A stretch of 64,000 nt of DNA from DASXRU01 sp036506395 (GTDB taxonomy: Bacteria > Acidobacteriota > Blastocatellia > Pyrinomonadales > Pyrinomonadaceae), in NCBI GenBank assembly GCA_036506395.1, contig DASXRU010000079.1, positions 1 to 64,000 on the forward strand, read 5' to 3'. The notes below the pieces were generated by a model, which was given only the letters and a program-made list of their open reading frames with translations, did no database searches and was not told the DNA's origin. A program made the translations under genes and the position numbers. Positions 26,001 through 33,203 of this stretch are shown in pieces (within the stretch, counting starts at the first letter, position 1; the number at the start of each line of letters is the position of its first letter).

Positions 26001-26641
26001 TTGTCGGCGGCGATGGCTGGGCTTATGACATCGGCTACGGCGGATTGGATCACGTGCTGGCCAGCGGGCAGAACGTCAATATTCTGGTGCTCGATACGGA
26101 GGTCTATTCGAATACCGGCGGGCAGGCGTCAAAGGCGACGCCGCTTGGCGCGGTCGCGAAGTTCGCCGCCGGAGGAAAACCAACACCGAAGAAGGATCTT
26201 GGCTTGACCGCGATGCGCTACGGCAACGTCTACACCGCGCAGGTCGCGATGGGCGCGAACGACACGCACACAGTCAAGGCTTTCATCGAAGCCGAAGCGC
26301 ACAACGGCCCATCGCTCATCATCGCCTATGGCCAGTGCATCGCGCACGGCATCGACATGTCGAAAGGGATGCATCAACAGAAGCTGGCGGTTGATTCCGG
26401 TTACTGGCCGCTCTATCGCTACGACCCCAAGCTTAGCGACGAAAACAAGAATCCATTTCAGTTAGACTCGCACGGCCCCAGGATTCCGCTGGAAGAATAC
26501 ATCTACACCGAAGGCCGCTACCGCATGCTGCAACAGAGCGATCCCGCAGTGGCTAAGTTCCTACTGGCGCAAGCGCAGAGATCCGTGCATCGCCGGTGGC
26601 AGCAATACAAGCAGATGTCGCAGATGACCTGGGAAGCATAA
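23078..26641 (+). CDS. nifJ: Pyruvate:ferredoxin (flavodoxin) oxidoreductase, single-chain
   Basis: 1187 residues from ATG at 23078, with GGGA six bases upstream; GTG at 23066 is an alternative. Domain order is that of single-chain enzymes: N-terminal pyruvate-binding domain (AIYPITPSSAMGE), the gamma domain near 430-600 (FWGLGADGTVSANKNSIKII), a two-cluster ferredoxin domain (CIECGKCVLVCPH and CTGCRLCVEVCPA), and the C-terminal thiamine-diphosphate domain (CAGCGETPYIK, GGDGWAYDIGYGG, NTGGQASKATP). It converts pyruvate and CoA to acetyl-CoA, CO2 and reduced ferredoxin and is oxygen-sensitive in most organisms. Its presence here implies an anaerobic or microaerobic phase. Confidence 0.95.
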   Translation: MIKQDTTTIDGNEAAAYIAFKTNEVIAIYPITPSSAMGESADGWAAQHEKNIWGMTPLVREMQSEGGAAGAVHGTLQTGSLTTTFTSSQGLLLMIPNMFKIAGEQTSTVFHIAARSVATHALSIFGDHSDVMATRSTGWAMLFANSVQEVMDFALIAQAATLRSRVPFLHVFDGFRTSHEVMKIERLSEETIREMIDDLLVQAHRGRALTPDRPVMRGSAQNPDVFFQSRERANSLYLETPAIVEQEMNRFASLTGRQYHLFNYVGAPDAERVMVMMGSGCETAEETVRALRANGEKVGLLKVRLYRPFPVERLVAALPRSVKAIAVLDRTKEPGSAGEPLYQDVITALAEEAANCPTDFALRPRVVGGRYGLASKEFTPAMVKAVFDELNEERPKNHFSVGIVDDVTFTSLPVDPNFDTEPKDQVRAMFWGLGADGTVSANKNSIKIIGEETPNYAQGYFVYDSKKSGAMTVSHLRFGAQPIKSTYLIQRANFIAVHQFNFIERYPVLDAAVDGATMLLNSPYEANEAWLHLPRKVQQTIIDKGIKVYSINANAVAKETQLGNRINTIMQTCFFAICGVLPQEEAIEKIKQSIRKTYGRRGEPVVRQNFAAVDAALAHLHEIPIPAQATSKLEPLKAIACEAPEFVRHVTGEIMAGRGDQLPVSAFPLDGTYPVSTSQWEKRNIAEEVPVWEPDLCIECGKCVLVCPHSTIRAKVCDEADLADAPQGFKHIPAKWRELPDKRYTIQVAVEDCTGCRLCVEVCPATDKRDPSRKSLNMHPQLPLRERERANWNFFLNLPDIQKNGHLTFGSVKNVQLLQPLFEFSGACAGCGETPYIKLLTQLFGDHAIIANATGCSSIYGGNLPTTPYTTNREGRGPAWSNSLFEDNAEFGLGMRMALDHQAAYAKDLVKRLRHEIGNELADALLSRDQSSDQGINTERELVIQLKAKLAACNQVEARDLLSVADALVKKNVWIVGGDGWAYDIGYGGLDHVLASGQNVNILVLDTEVYSNTGGQASKATPLGAVAKFAAGGKPTPKKDLGLTAMRYGNVYTAQVAMGANDTHTVKAFIEAEAHNGPSLIIAYGQCIAHGIDMSKGMHQQKLAVDSGYWPLYRYDPKLSDENKNPFQLDSHGPRIPLEEYIYTEGRYRMLQQSDPAVAKFLLAQAQRSVHRRWQQYKQMSQMTWEA

Positions 26642-26675
26642 GGCGCGGGAAATTAGTAATCAAGAACGTTTTCGT

Positions 26676-27734
26676 TCAAGCATTGCGGGCCAGCGCGGCA
26701 ACACTTGTTCTGCGCGACAGCAAATTGTGAATTAGCCCGACAAAAGCAGCCAGCCACGCTGCTAATGCAACAAAGACGAAGTAGCGTGGGATGAACAGCA
26801 ACGGCTCAAAGCCGATCGCCTTCGACAACTGAAGAGTACACACCGTGTACATCCCAAGCGGGAAGACCATGCCCCAATACTGTGGGTCATATCGGAGTGG
26901 GAAACGCTTGTAAACATGACGCCAGAATCCGAGTATGAAGAGCAGGGGAATCCACCAGGTGCCCGCGGCCCAGAAGAACAAAGTAAATCCTTTTATGAAT
27001 GGCAAAATGTCGGCGAGAAAGCTCCATTCAGAAGCCGCCAGAATTAGTCTCGCTCCGGCGAGAGTCGTGATGGCGACTGCGCCCATGTTGATCCAGTAGG
27101 GCGGAGTAAGCGTTGCGGTCGTCAGTTTTACGAACGTGAAGCGGTAGAAGATGAGGGTAATGAGCAACAAGTAAAGCATGCAGCCGAGCAAAAACATGCA
27201 GAGTGTGAAGAAAAGCAAAGGCTCACGATAGGCTGTAAAGTAATCTGCCAGCAGCGTTCCCAAAACGGAAATTGATTGCGTCGCCACCGCCGCCAGCAAC
27301 CATGTACCGCTGATTCCGGTCTCCAATTGAGGCTTATCTTCCCGCACTGTCACCGCAGTGAAGAAGGTGTACATGATTAGCATCCAGAGCAGGAGACCAA
27401 TCAGCCAAAGAACAGCCGCCGCCCGGTACTGGCCGGCGACGATCACCAACTGACTGCCGAGTACGCATGTTCCGGCGACGACCGTGAAAAAGCCTGGTCC
27501 GCGAGCATGGTCCATGATGTCTGCTTTAACGCGCGGGAAGAAACGGACCAAACGAATTAGCAGCAATAACCAAAGAACCACGTAGGCAGTCAGATTGATG
27601 GCCAGCAGCACCCATCCCACTGGTTTCAGCTTCAGTTGAAACGCGGCGATGGAGATGATTCCAGTCGCCATCACCAAGGCGAAGTAACCCGGAAACAAGT
27701 CGGCCGCTGCTCCGATAATCTTCCCGCGCGTCAT
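26676..27734 (-). CDS. TDT-family transporter (TehA/Mae1-like)
   Basis: 352 residues with about ten hydrophobic segments. The opening DLFPGYFALVMATGIISIAA is the signature of the tellurite-resistance/dicarboxylate transporter family, and later GPGFFTVVAGTCVLGSQL and YWGMVFPLGMYTV are typical of helices 3 and 9. Family members export or import C4-dicarboxylates, sulfite or other anions; the substrate here is not resolved. The ATG lies within the end of the DUF3565 gene (4-base overlap), so the two are translationally coupled. It converges on nifJ with 34 bases between the stops. Confidence 0.87.
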   Translation of the reverse strand: MTRGKIIGAAADLFPGYFALVMATGIISIAAFQLKLKPVGWVLLAINLTAYVVLWLLLLIRLVRFFPRVKADIMDHARGPGFFTVVAGTCVLGSQLVIVAGQYRAAAVLWLIGLLLWMLIMYTFFTAVTVREDKPQLETGISGTWLLAAVATQSISVLGTLLADYFTAYREPLLFFTLCMFLLGCMLYLLLITLIFYRFTFVKLTTATLTPPYWINMGAVAITTLAGARLILAASEWSFLADILPFIKGFTLFFWAAGTWWIPLLFILGFWRHVYKRFPLRYDPQYWGMVFPLGMYTVCTLQLSKAIGFEPLLFIPRYFVFVALAAWLAAFVGLIHNLLSRRTSVAALARNA

Positions 27735-27946
27735 ATCGCTTTGTCTTCCTTTTTAGCTTCTTCGTCGCAGCGTTTGCAGTCGAGTTCCAAGCCGATGCGC
27801 GAGGCGCGACCCTCCTCCGTTAGCACCCAGGATCGCGTCGTGAGCGGCGGGTCGTGTCGCACGTGGTGAAAATGTCCACACTCGAGCTCAGCACGCCAAT
27901 CGCCGTGCTCGTCGGTATCAAATCCTGTGATTCGACGTTTCACCAA
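27731..27946 (-). CDS. DUF3565-like small Cys/His protein
   Basis: 71 residues. The pattern RRITGFDTDEHGDWRAELEC with GHFHHVRHDPP, then W-x-L-T and a final CKRC, is what I recall for DUF3565. Cysteines and histidines (ELECGHFHHVRH and CKRC) could bind zinc. The start is TTG (AGGA six bases upstream) or the adjacent GTG. It lies between a cupin gene and the TDT transporter, overlapping the latter by four bases, so it is probably part of one leftward operon. Confidence 0.78.
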   Translation of the reverse strand: MVKRRITGFDTDEHGDWRAELECGHFHHVRHDPPLTTRSWVLTEEGRASRIGLELDCKRCDEEAKKEDKAI

Positions 27947-27963
27947 GCGCTTCCTGGAGGATA

Positions 27964-28302
27964 CTACGCCCGGATCATGATGAGCAGCATTTTGAACCTG
28001 GTAACGGCTCTCACCGCGTGAGGGCGGTTCGCCGGCAGGATGATAGTCTCGCCTTGTCGTACGCTGAAACTCTCGCCGGCGATCTCGATGTCCGCCTCTC
28101 CGTCAGTGACCACTACAAGTGCATCGAACGGCGCGGTGTGCTCGCTGAGGCCTTCACCAACGTCGAACGCGAACAGTGTAACCGTGCCGCCCTTGTTCTT
28201 CAGCAGCACACGGCTCACGACAGAGCCATCCTGGTATTGCAGCAGCTCAACAAGTTGCTTGACCTCAGCAGGTCTAACTACATTTTGATCTTGATCACTC
28301 AT
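27964..28302 (-). CDS. Small cupin-domain protein, copy 1
   Basis: 112 residues. The two cupin motifs are visible: GEGLSEHTAPFDALVVVTDG with E-x-D-x5 spacing, and GETIILPANRPHAVRA with the closing His. The first motif has one His and acidic residues that could bind a metal. There is no signal peptide and no effector domain, so it may be a small dioxygenase or a sensory partner. It lies 17 bases before the DUF3565 gene. A second small cupin is at 58037-58375 but the two are not closely alike. Confidence 0.83.
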   Translation of the reverse strand: MSDQDQNVVRPAEVKQLVELLQYQDGSVVSRVLLKNKGGTVTLFAFDVGEGLSEHTAPFDALVVVTDGEADIEIAGESFSVRQGETIILPANRPHAVRAVTRFKMLLIMIRA

Positions 28303-28365
28303 GAATATTCGTATTCTCCGAAAGCCCCATCAAGCGCGTTCGTTTAAAGCCGGTCTATACACTGC

Positions 28366-28381
28366 GCGGGCATTAGCCCGC
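28366..28381 (-). terminator. Short hairpin after the methyltransferase gene
   Basis: GCGGGC at 28366-28371 pairs with GCCCGC at 28376-28381 around a four-base loop, between the methyltransferase stop and the cupin start. No T-run follows, so the terminator call is tentative. Confidence 0.4.
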
Positions 28382-28424
28382 TCCTAAACCAACCAAAGAT
28401 ACTCTTAGAGGCGTGTTTACTTGC

Positions 28425-29222
28425 TCAGCGTTTGATGCCAGTCATCGCGACGGCGCCGAGTTGCTTGCGCTGGCTCCGGAAGATGGACCTCATCTCCAGC
28501 ACTCTCCGCCGTGCCTCTGAATCACGAAGTAGATTCCAGACAAAGCGCAGCGCGCCGGCTAAGCCTTCGTCACGAATCAGCCGGCCTGGCTCCAACAGGC
28601 TCATCGAAGCCATGTCCACGGATTGAACTTCGAATCCTTCCGACTCCAAAAGCGAGCGCCACTCTGAAACAGCCAAAGGCCTGACGCCATGATGGACGAC
28701 TCCCGTTAGTGCTCTCTCAGTCTCTCTTTTCGCATTCTCGTCGATATTATCCGACATGAGGCACATCTCATGAATGCCGTAACGACCACCGCTCTTCAGC
28801 AGACGATGGGCCTCTCGCACGATCTGGCGTTTCATCTCTTCAGTCTGCATCGTGAGCATGGCCTCGCCATAAACGACAGTGGCGCACTGGTCGGGAAGCC
28901 CCGTGTCCGAGGCGCTTGCGACAACGCAATGTTGCTGGTTTCCCTTCAAGTAGCCGACGACGATCTTCGCGGCCGCCTCGTCCCGTTCAACCGCAGTGTA
29001 AGATTTCGGGTCTAACTCGAGCGTGAGTCGAGCCGTAATACCCATACCGGGCGCGAATTCGACCACGTCATCAGCGGGTTGGATTCCGAGCGCGTCAAGC
29101 ATAAGGCGGGTTAGCTGCATGCCGCCAGGTCGCAACACACGCTTACCCAGGCGGGCTAAGACCCAATGACCCGGCATCTTCTCAGTCTTCAAGCCCCCAC
29201 CGGGGGCGTTCATAGTTTTCAA
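28425..29222 (-). CDS. SAM-dependent class I methyltransferase
   Basis: About 265 residues. Motif I VVEFAPGMGITARLTLELDP and the following YTAVERDEAAAK bind S-adenosylmethionine; VVYGEAMLTMQ and LKSGGRYGIHEM supply later motifs. The substrate is unknown. The start is TTG at 29222 with GGAGG five bases upstream, or ATG at 29213. A longer frame to 29294 is unlikely because a sigma-54-type promoter at 29265-29281 would then lie inside it. Leftward and downstream of an intergenic region shared with the rightward exported-protein gene. Confidence 0.82.
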   Translation of the reverse strand: MKTMNAPGGGLKTEKMPGHWVLARLGKRVLRPGGMQLTRLMLDALGIQPADDVVEFAPGMGITARLTLELDPKSYTAVERDEAAAKIVVGYLKGNQQHCVVASASDTGLPDQCATVVYGEAMLTMQTEEMKRQIVREAHRLLKSGGRYGIHEMCLMSDNIDENAKRETERALTGVVHHGVRPLAVSEWRSLLESEGFEVQSVDMASMSLLEPGRLIRDEGLAGALRFVWNLLRDSEARRRVLEMRSIFRSQRKQLGAVAMTGIKR

Positions 29223-29527
29223 TCCAGCCTCCTGACGGGCATAGAAATACCCTTCAAGCACTTGAGCAATGATTGTGCCGTTGGTTCCTGCCAAGGTTTA
29301 CCAGAACTTGCCGGAAGAGTTGCGAGAATTGGCGGAGCGATCGCGGGATTCTGCGCATCCTAATACTTCACCTCAGTATAAGGCGTTCTGGTTTGCCGGC
29401 GCTTCCAGATGATTCTGATCGGCGTTAACCTGTACGCGGTTGCATTAGGATCACAATAAGGCCACCTCCTAAATGGTATTTCGGCGCTGAAGCGCGGCCG
29501 GCGTTGGATTGTCGTTAAGTTTAGAAA
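29223..29527. other. 305-bp divergent intergenic region
   Basis: It separates the leftward methyltransferase gene from the rightward exported protein gene. It holds a sigma-54-type promoter at 29265-29281 facing left. A possible GCGCTGAAGCGC palindrome lies near 29486. No gene is seen. Confidence 0.55.
29265..29281 (-). promoter_or_regulatory. Sigma-54 -24/-12 promoter for the methyltransferase gene
   Basis: On the minus strand the sequence is ACGGCACAATCATTGCT, with GGCAC and TTGCT and 12-base GG-GC spacing. Predicted transcription starts near 29254, about 30-40 bases before the start codon. Confidence 0.65.
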
Positions 29528-30967
29528 ATGCACCGGACTAAATTCTTCATCGGAGCACTGTGGGTGGTCCTCATCGGACTATATCTACCTCCTAACAACT
29601 CTAATCTCATCTTCAGACGAGCGAATAGCCACCAAGACGGTACATCATTGATTTATTTCAGCACCTCGTTTGAAGCTAAAACGTGGCGCTTATATGACTC
29701 CGACCCAAACCACATCTGGAACCGGTTATATCGCTCTCTCTATTTGCGGGTGGCCGGTGACGGTCAGCAGTATGGCTACGACGAACTCGACCCGCTATTC
29801 TGGTATAACTCGAAGTATCTATTCAGTGGAGCGGCCAACCAGCAGGCGATCAACACTCTGGATGAATTCCTGGCCACCGATGCCGAACGCTTAATTTTTG
29901 ATCCGCTGAAGCGAGCGATGTTACAGCGCGACCTCTGGGCGATCTTTGATTGGACGACCGAGGGCGATTACAGTCCCTCGCCGGCGCGGCGGGAACTCGA
30001 GGTTAGGTTAGCCCAGGTCATCCGCCGATTGTCTTTGCCGACCGACCGAATTCGGGCACTGCCAAATAACTACCAGGACGCGGTCTCGGCGAAGAAGTTC
30101 GCGACTAAATATGATCCGGATCTGCCTCAAGTGCCCTTCCTGCCGGCTGACCTGTTTCAGCCGAACGGACCATGGGTGCTGGTCAGCGCTCAGGGCGGCG
30201 ACCCTGTGGCTCCGGCCCATGTTTTCGGCTTCTCCGGACGATCGATCTTTCTCATCTTCGTGCGTTTGCCGGCAGGAAGGGAGGCGACCCTTGCTTATCT
30301 GAAGCAAACGTCAGAGTTCCCGCGGCCATGGTTGCCGGATGAGCAAGACCCACAACGCTTCCTACCCAACCTGGAGCTACCGCAGTTCCCGGTTGGCACC
30401 GAACTCGCACTGGTTCGTCAAATGATGCTGATTGATGACCACGGCAATCTTACGCCGACGCCTGTCATTGTGCAGGTGCAGATCAGGGTACATCGCGCCA
30501 TTCCACAAGTGACTACGCAGACTCTCGATCGGGATAGGGTGTCAGCGCGCACGTCGCTGGACACATACGAGTTCAAGTTGAGTCGTGCGAAGCTCTTTGC
30601 CGGTGACTCAGGGGGACTTCGTCCGGTCGCGCCCGACGAGAAGGAATTCCCGCTGTTTCAGTCACACGGCATTGACTTGTTCGAGTTGACGGGAGCACAA
30701 GGATCACTTGAGCGAGAGCTCAGACCAGCATTGAGTTCCTGCTCTAGTTGTCATTACCGGCCGGGCATACATTCGATGCTAAGCCGATCTGTGCGGCGTA
30801 ACATCATTCCTTCGTGGGACCCAATGTATGAGGCGAGCACTACCAGGGGCTGGAAGCAACGGCAATATAGCTGGGGGCTTTTGCGGGGACTGTGGCAGCA
30901 GCAACCGCCAGAGCGCCATAGGGGAACCGTGCTATTTAGCTATCACAATCCAAAAGCGCCTGCGTAG
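29528..30967 (+). CDS. Exported protein with one CxxCH haem motif, unknown family
   Basis: 479 residues. A hydrophobic N-terminus (FFIGALWVVLIGLYL) is a signal peptide or anchor. The body is mixed alpha/beta with a repeated FDWTTEGDY-type aromatic content. Near residue 410 a single SCSSCHYRPG provides a c-type haem-binding motif, followed by RPGIHSMLSRSV. No match to a known enzyme. Paralogs are often annotated hypothetical in Acidobacteria as I recall. No ribosome-binding site is evident before the ATG. It ends 63 bases from a convergent hemerythrin gene. Confidence 0.68.
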   Translation: MHRTKFFIGALWVVLIGLYLPPNNSNLIFRRANSHQDGTSLIYFSTSFEAKTWRLYDSDPNHIWNRLYRSLYLRVAGDGQQYGYDELDPLFWYNSKYLFSGAANQQAINTLDEFLATDAERLIFDPLKRAMLQRDLWAIFDWTTEGDYSPSPARRELEVRLAQVIRRLSLPTDRIRALPNNYQDAVSAKKFATKYDPDLPQVPFLPADLFQPNGPWVLVSAQGGDPVAPAHVFGFSGRSIFLIFVRLPAGREATLAYLKQTSEFPRPWLPDEQDPQRFLPNLELPQFPVGTELALVRQMMLIDDHGNLTPTPVIVQVQIRVHRAIPQVTTQTLDRDRVSARTSLDTYEFKLSRAKLFAGDSGGLRPVAPDEKEFPLFQSHGIDLFELTGAQGSLERELRPALSSCSSCHYRPGIHSMLSRSVRRNIIPSWDPMYEASTTRGWKQRQYSWGLLRGLWQQQPPERHRGTVLFSYHNPKAPA

Positions 30968-31030
30968 CGGACTCACGACGACGTAGCCTCGTACATCTCC
31001 ATCTCAATAGCTCGCCGCCGAAGCGCGGTG

Positions 31031-31564
31031 CTAAGCAAACCGCGGCGGAAGATTTTCCAGTTCGTGTCGAAGGCGATCACAAAGGTCGGCCATCGTCCGC
31101 TCATCGAACAGCGTCGATGGCCACACGTAAGCTTGTTCCTCTTCCAAAAGATTGTGAGCTTCCAGGCGCTTCTTGATGATAGTCAGGCGCTGCCGCAATA
31201 CTTCAATCTCTTCGAAGTGCGCCTCCTGGCTCCCAGCCATCTCGCCCATAGCCTTTATCGTTAGCGCAAGTTCCTTCATGAAAACATCGTGATCAGAGCG
31301 CAGGCGCATGAGTACCACTTGCGCCTCTTCAGATGTTGGCAAACCGTCTCTCCCGGTGAAGAGCGAGGCTGGAGCATTGGCGAGAGCGGGAAATAGATGC
31401 AGGTTCTCGGCGCGAATGTGAACTGCAAGACGAGCCCAGAAGAGATCGAGCAGCTCGAAGGCGCGAGCGATGTTGGGCTTTGCCAGCTGTGCGTCGAGTT
31501 CAGTAAGCAACTGGCCCAGCGACTCGTGGTCGTTTTCCAGCAGCGACGCGACCGGGTTCTTCAT
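31031..31564 (-). CDS. Hemerythrin-domain protein (cytoplasmic)
   Basis: 177 residues from ATG at 31564. The hemerythrin fold is shown by ENDHESLGQLL, FWARLAVHIRAENLHLFP, RSDHDVFMKELAL and EEEQAYVWPSTLF, giving His and Glu/Asp ligands for a di-iron centre. There is no signal peptide, unlike the hemerythrin at 16375. The ATG overlaps the stop of the upstream membrane-protein gene (ATGA), so it is the last gene of the molybdoenzyme operon. Such proteins bind O2 or NO and could protect the operon's metal centres. Confidence 0.85.
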   Translation of the reverse strand: MKNPVASLLENDHESLGQLLTELDAQLAKPNIARAFELLDLFWARLAVHIRAENLHLFPALANAPASLFTGRDGLPTSEEAQVVLMRLRSDHDVFMKELALTIKAMGEMAGSQEAHFEEIEVLRQRLTIIKKRLEAHNLLEEEQAYVWPSTLFDERTMADLCDRLRHELENLPPRFA

Positions 31565-31845
31565 CGTTTCAAGTAACCGGAACTGGTGAAACTGGGCGAC
31601 GCCGGACGCCACCAGAAAATCAGCGTAAGCGTGACGACAAAGCAAATGCCGGAAGCGACAACGAGCGGCAGTAACGCAGAAAACCGATGCGTCAGCGCGG
31701 CTTCAACCGTCGCTGCCAGAATCCAAAGCTGCGCGACGTTCACCATTACGAGCAGTACCAGTCGCGCCTGGGCCACGGCTGTACGTCCCCTGCCGGCGTG
31801 ACCGTGGACCGAACCTGGTTTGGTTGGAGTTGTTGCATACTGCAT
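31561..31845 (-). CDS. Small membrane protein of the molybdoenzyme operon
   Basis: 94 residues with two hydrophobic helices (about 25-48 and 58-78). The N-terminus is basic and Gly/Thr-rich; the C-terminus is short. Possibly the family annotated DUF6755, but my recall is weak. The start ATG overlaps the Rieske gene stop (TGATG), and the stop overlaps the next start (ATGA), so translation of the three genes is coupled. Its likely role is as a small accessory or anchoring subunit. Confidence 0.75.
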   Translation of the reverse strand: MQYATTPTKPGSVHGHAGRGRTAVAQARLVLLVMVNVAQLWILAATVEAALTHRFSALLPLVVASGICFVVTLTLIFWWRPASPSFTSSGYLKR

Positions 31846-32429
31846 CAGATCAATTTCTCGTTACTGCCTGCTGCTCTCCCGATGGCCCAGACCTCGCCAT
31901 TTCCTCGCACTTCCAGCTTCACGGTGTCCAGGGGCCGCGGCGGCGGACCGTGCAATACGTCGCCAGTCCGGCCATCGAATGCGCCTTCGTGGCAGGGACA
32001 CTCGAGCCGCTGGTGACTGCGATCAAAATAGACTGGACACGAAAGATGTGTGCACTTCTGCCCAAAGGCGTGGTAAGTGCCGTCGAGGGACCGCACTAGG
32101 ATCGCACTGTCTCTCTCAGTGGGATAACGAAAGCTAAGCGACGTACCGGGCATCAGTTCCGCCGCGCCTTCGATCTTTGCAGCAGTGACAGTCTCTGTGT
32201 GGCCCACGTCGAGTGCAGCTTTTCCCGCAAACCCCGCGGCGCCTACGAACAAAGCGGCTGAGGTGAGCCCGAGGAAGTTGCAGAACTCGCGCCGAGTTAC
32301 CTGGGCTTCCTCTTCGCGGTCGTACGGGAAGTCGTGCTGATGCGGCGCGGTGGCCGAGCGCACATCGCTTTCGTCCGATCGGGTGTCACCTGAAACTTTG
32401 TCGCTCGTTTTGCTGAGCTTAGAACTCAT
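31845..32429 (-). CDS. Rieske [2Fe-2S] protein of the molybdoenzyme operon
   Basis: 194 residues from ATG at 32429, which lies inside the end of the ferredoxin-subunit gene (11-base overlap). TRREFCNFLGLTSAALFVGA is a twin-arginine-like, uncleaved anchor. The Rieske motifs CTHLSC and CPCHEGAFD supply two Cys and two His for the 2Fe-2S cluster and the disulfide Cys. The GPPPRPL loop matches the second Rieske at 41381. The protein probably faces the periplasm and links the quinol or membrane partner to the complex. Confidence 0.92.
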   Translation of the reverse strand: MSSKLSKTSDKVSGDTRSDESDVRSATAPHQHDFPYDREEEAQVTRREFCNFLGLTSAALFVGAAGFAGKAALDVGHTETVTAAKIEGAAELMPGTSLSFRYPTERDSAILVRSLDGTYHAFGQKCTHLSCPVYFDRSHQRLECPCHEGAFDGRTGDVLHGPPPRPLDTVKLEVRGNGEVWAIGRAAGSNEKLI

Positions 32430-33066
32430 TGCTCTTGTCCGTATGTTCAACTTGCAAGTCGATCCATGATTCGCTTGCCGGCTGCTGCTCAGTTTTCACG
32501 CGTCCTTCAAACACGCCGCAGCCATCAACTTCAACTTCGTCTGCTTCGGTCGGCAACATCAAGTAAACTTTCGTCTCGACCTTCTGATTGCCGAAAACGT
32601 GCGCGTTAACCGGCTTGGTGCGGCGAAGCGGAACGATGTCCTGGTACTTGCCAAATGTGATTGCGCCCGTAGGACAGACACTGGCGCACATTGGCTTCAG
32701 GCCTTCGCTGGAACGATCGAAACACATGTCGCACTTCATCTGGAGGTGCATCTCTGTGTTGTACTTGGGCACGCCAAATGGACAGGCATTGACACAATTG
32801 CGGCAATCGAGGCAGCGCGGTTTCAGTGCGGAAAGAACGACGCCATCTTCTGTGCTCTTGATCGCGTCTGCCGGACAAACCAGCGCACACGTCGGTTCAA
32901 CGCAGTGCATGCACACGGTGGGCATCGTTGCGGTTGTCTCCGATCGATCAAGGTAGTCGACATAGATCATCGAATAACCTTTGTGCGTTCCGCACTCTCG
33001 GCACGCCGCCACGCAGGCCCGGCAGCCGATGCAGCGCTGCGGATCGATGAACATTGTTTCTTCCAT
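32419..33066 (-). CDS. Four-cluster ferredoxin subunit (DmsB/NrfC/HybA-like)
   Basis: 215 residues from ATG at 33066 (GAGGTG five bases upstream). Four [4Fe-4S] motifs: CIGCRACVAAC, CMHCVEPTCALVCP, CLDCRNCVNACP and CDMCFDRSSEGLKPMCASVCP. This is the electron-transfer subunit of bacterial molybdopterin oxidoreductases. The last two clusters are interrupted as usual for the family. No signal peptide, so it sits on the cytoplasmic side with the catalytic subunit. The stop overlaps the Rieske start. An inverted-repeat element lies between it and the molybdoenzyme gene upstream. Confidence 0.93.
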   Translation of the reverse strand: MEETMFIDPQRCIGCRACVAACRECGTHKGYSMIYVDYLDRSETTATMPTVCMHCVEPTCALVCPADAIKSTEDGVVLSALKPRCLDCRNCVNACPFGVPKYNTEMHLQMKCDMCFDRSSEGLKPMCASVCPTGAITFGKYQDIVPLRRTKPVNAHVFGNQKVETKVYLMLPTEADEVEVDGCGVFEGRVKTEQQPASESWIDLQVEHTDKSNEF

Positions 33067-33093
33067 AGTCACCTCAGAAATTCCGCTACTGAC

Positions 33094-33200
33094 CAACACA
33101 GATTCTCACCGATAATCCAAACATCAGCCCCTGGTCATAACATCTTTTCCACGCTTTTTTTGTTTTGCCTAATCCGTATCTATCCGTGTTCATCTGTGGC
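33094..33200. repeat. Dispersed inverted-repeat element, copy 1
   Basis: The right arm, ATCCGTGTTCATCTGTGGC at 33182-33200, is the same family as the arms at 35511-35529 and 46796-46815. The left arm (AACACAGATTCTCACCGAT region, from 33094) is a degenerate complement. It occupies the gap between the molybdoenzyme stop and the ferredoxin-subunit start. Confidence 0.6.
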
Positions 33201-33203
33201 AAA

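Noticed and set aside
29223..29294. Longer N-terminus for the methyltransferase
   Set aside because: It would contain the sigma-54-type promoter; a TTG with GGAGG at 29222 gives a better start.
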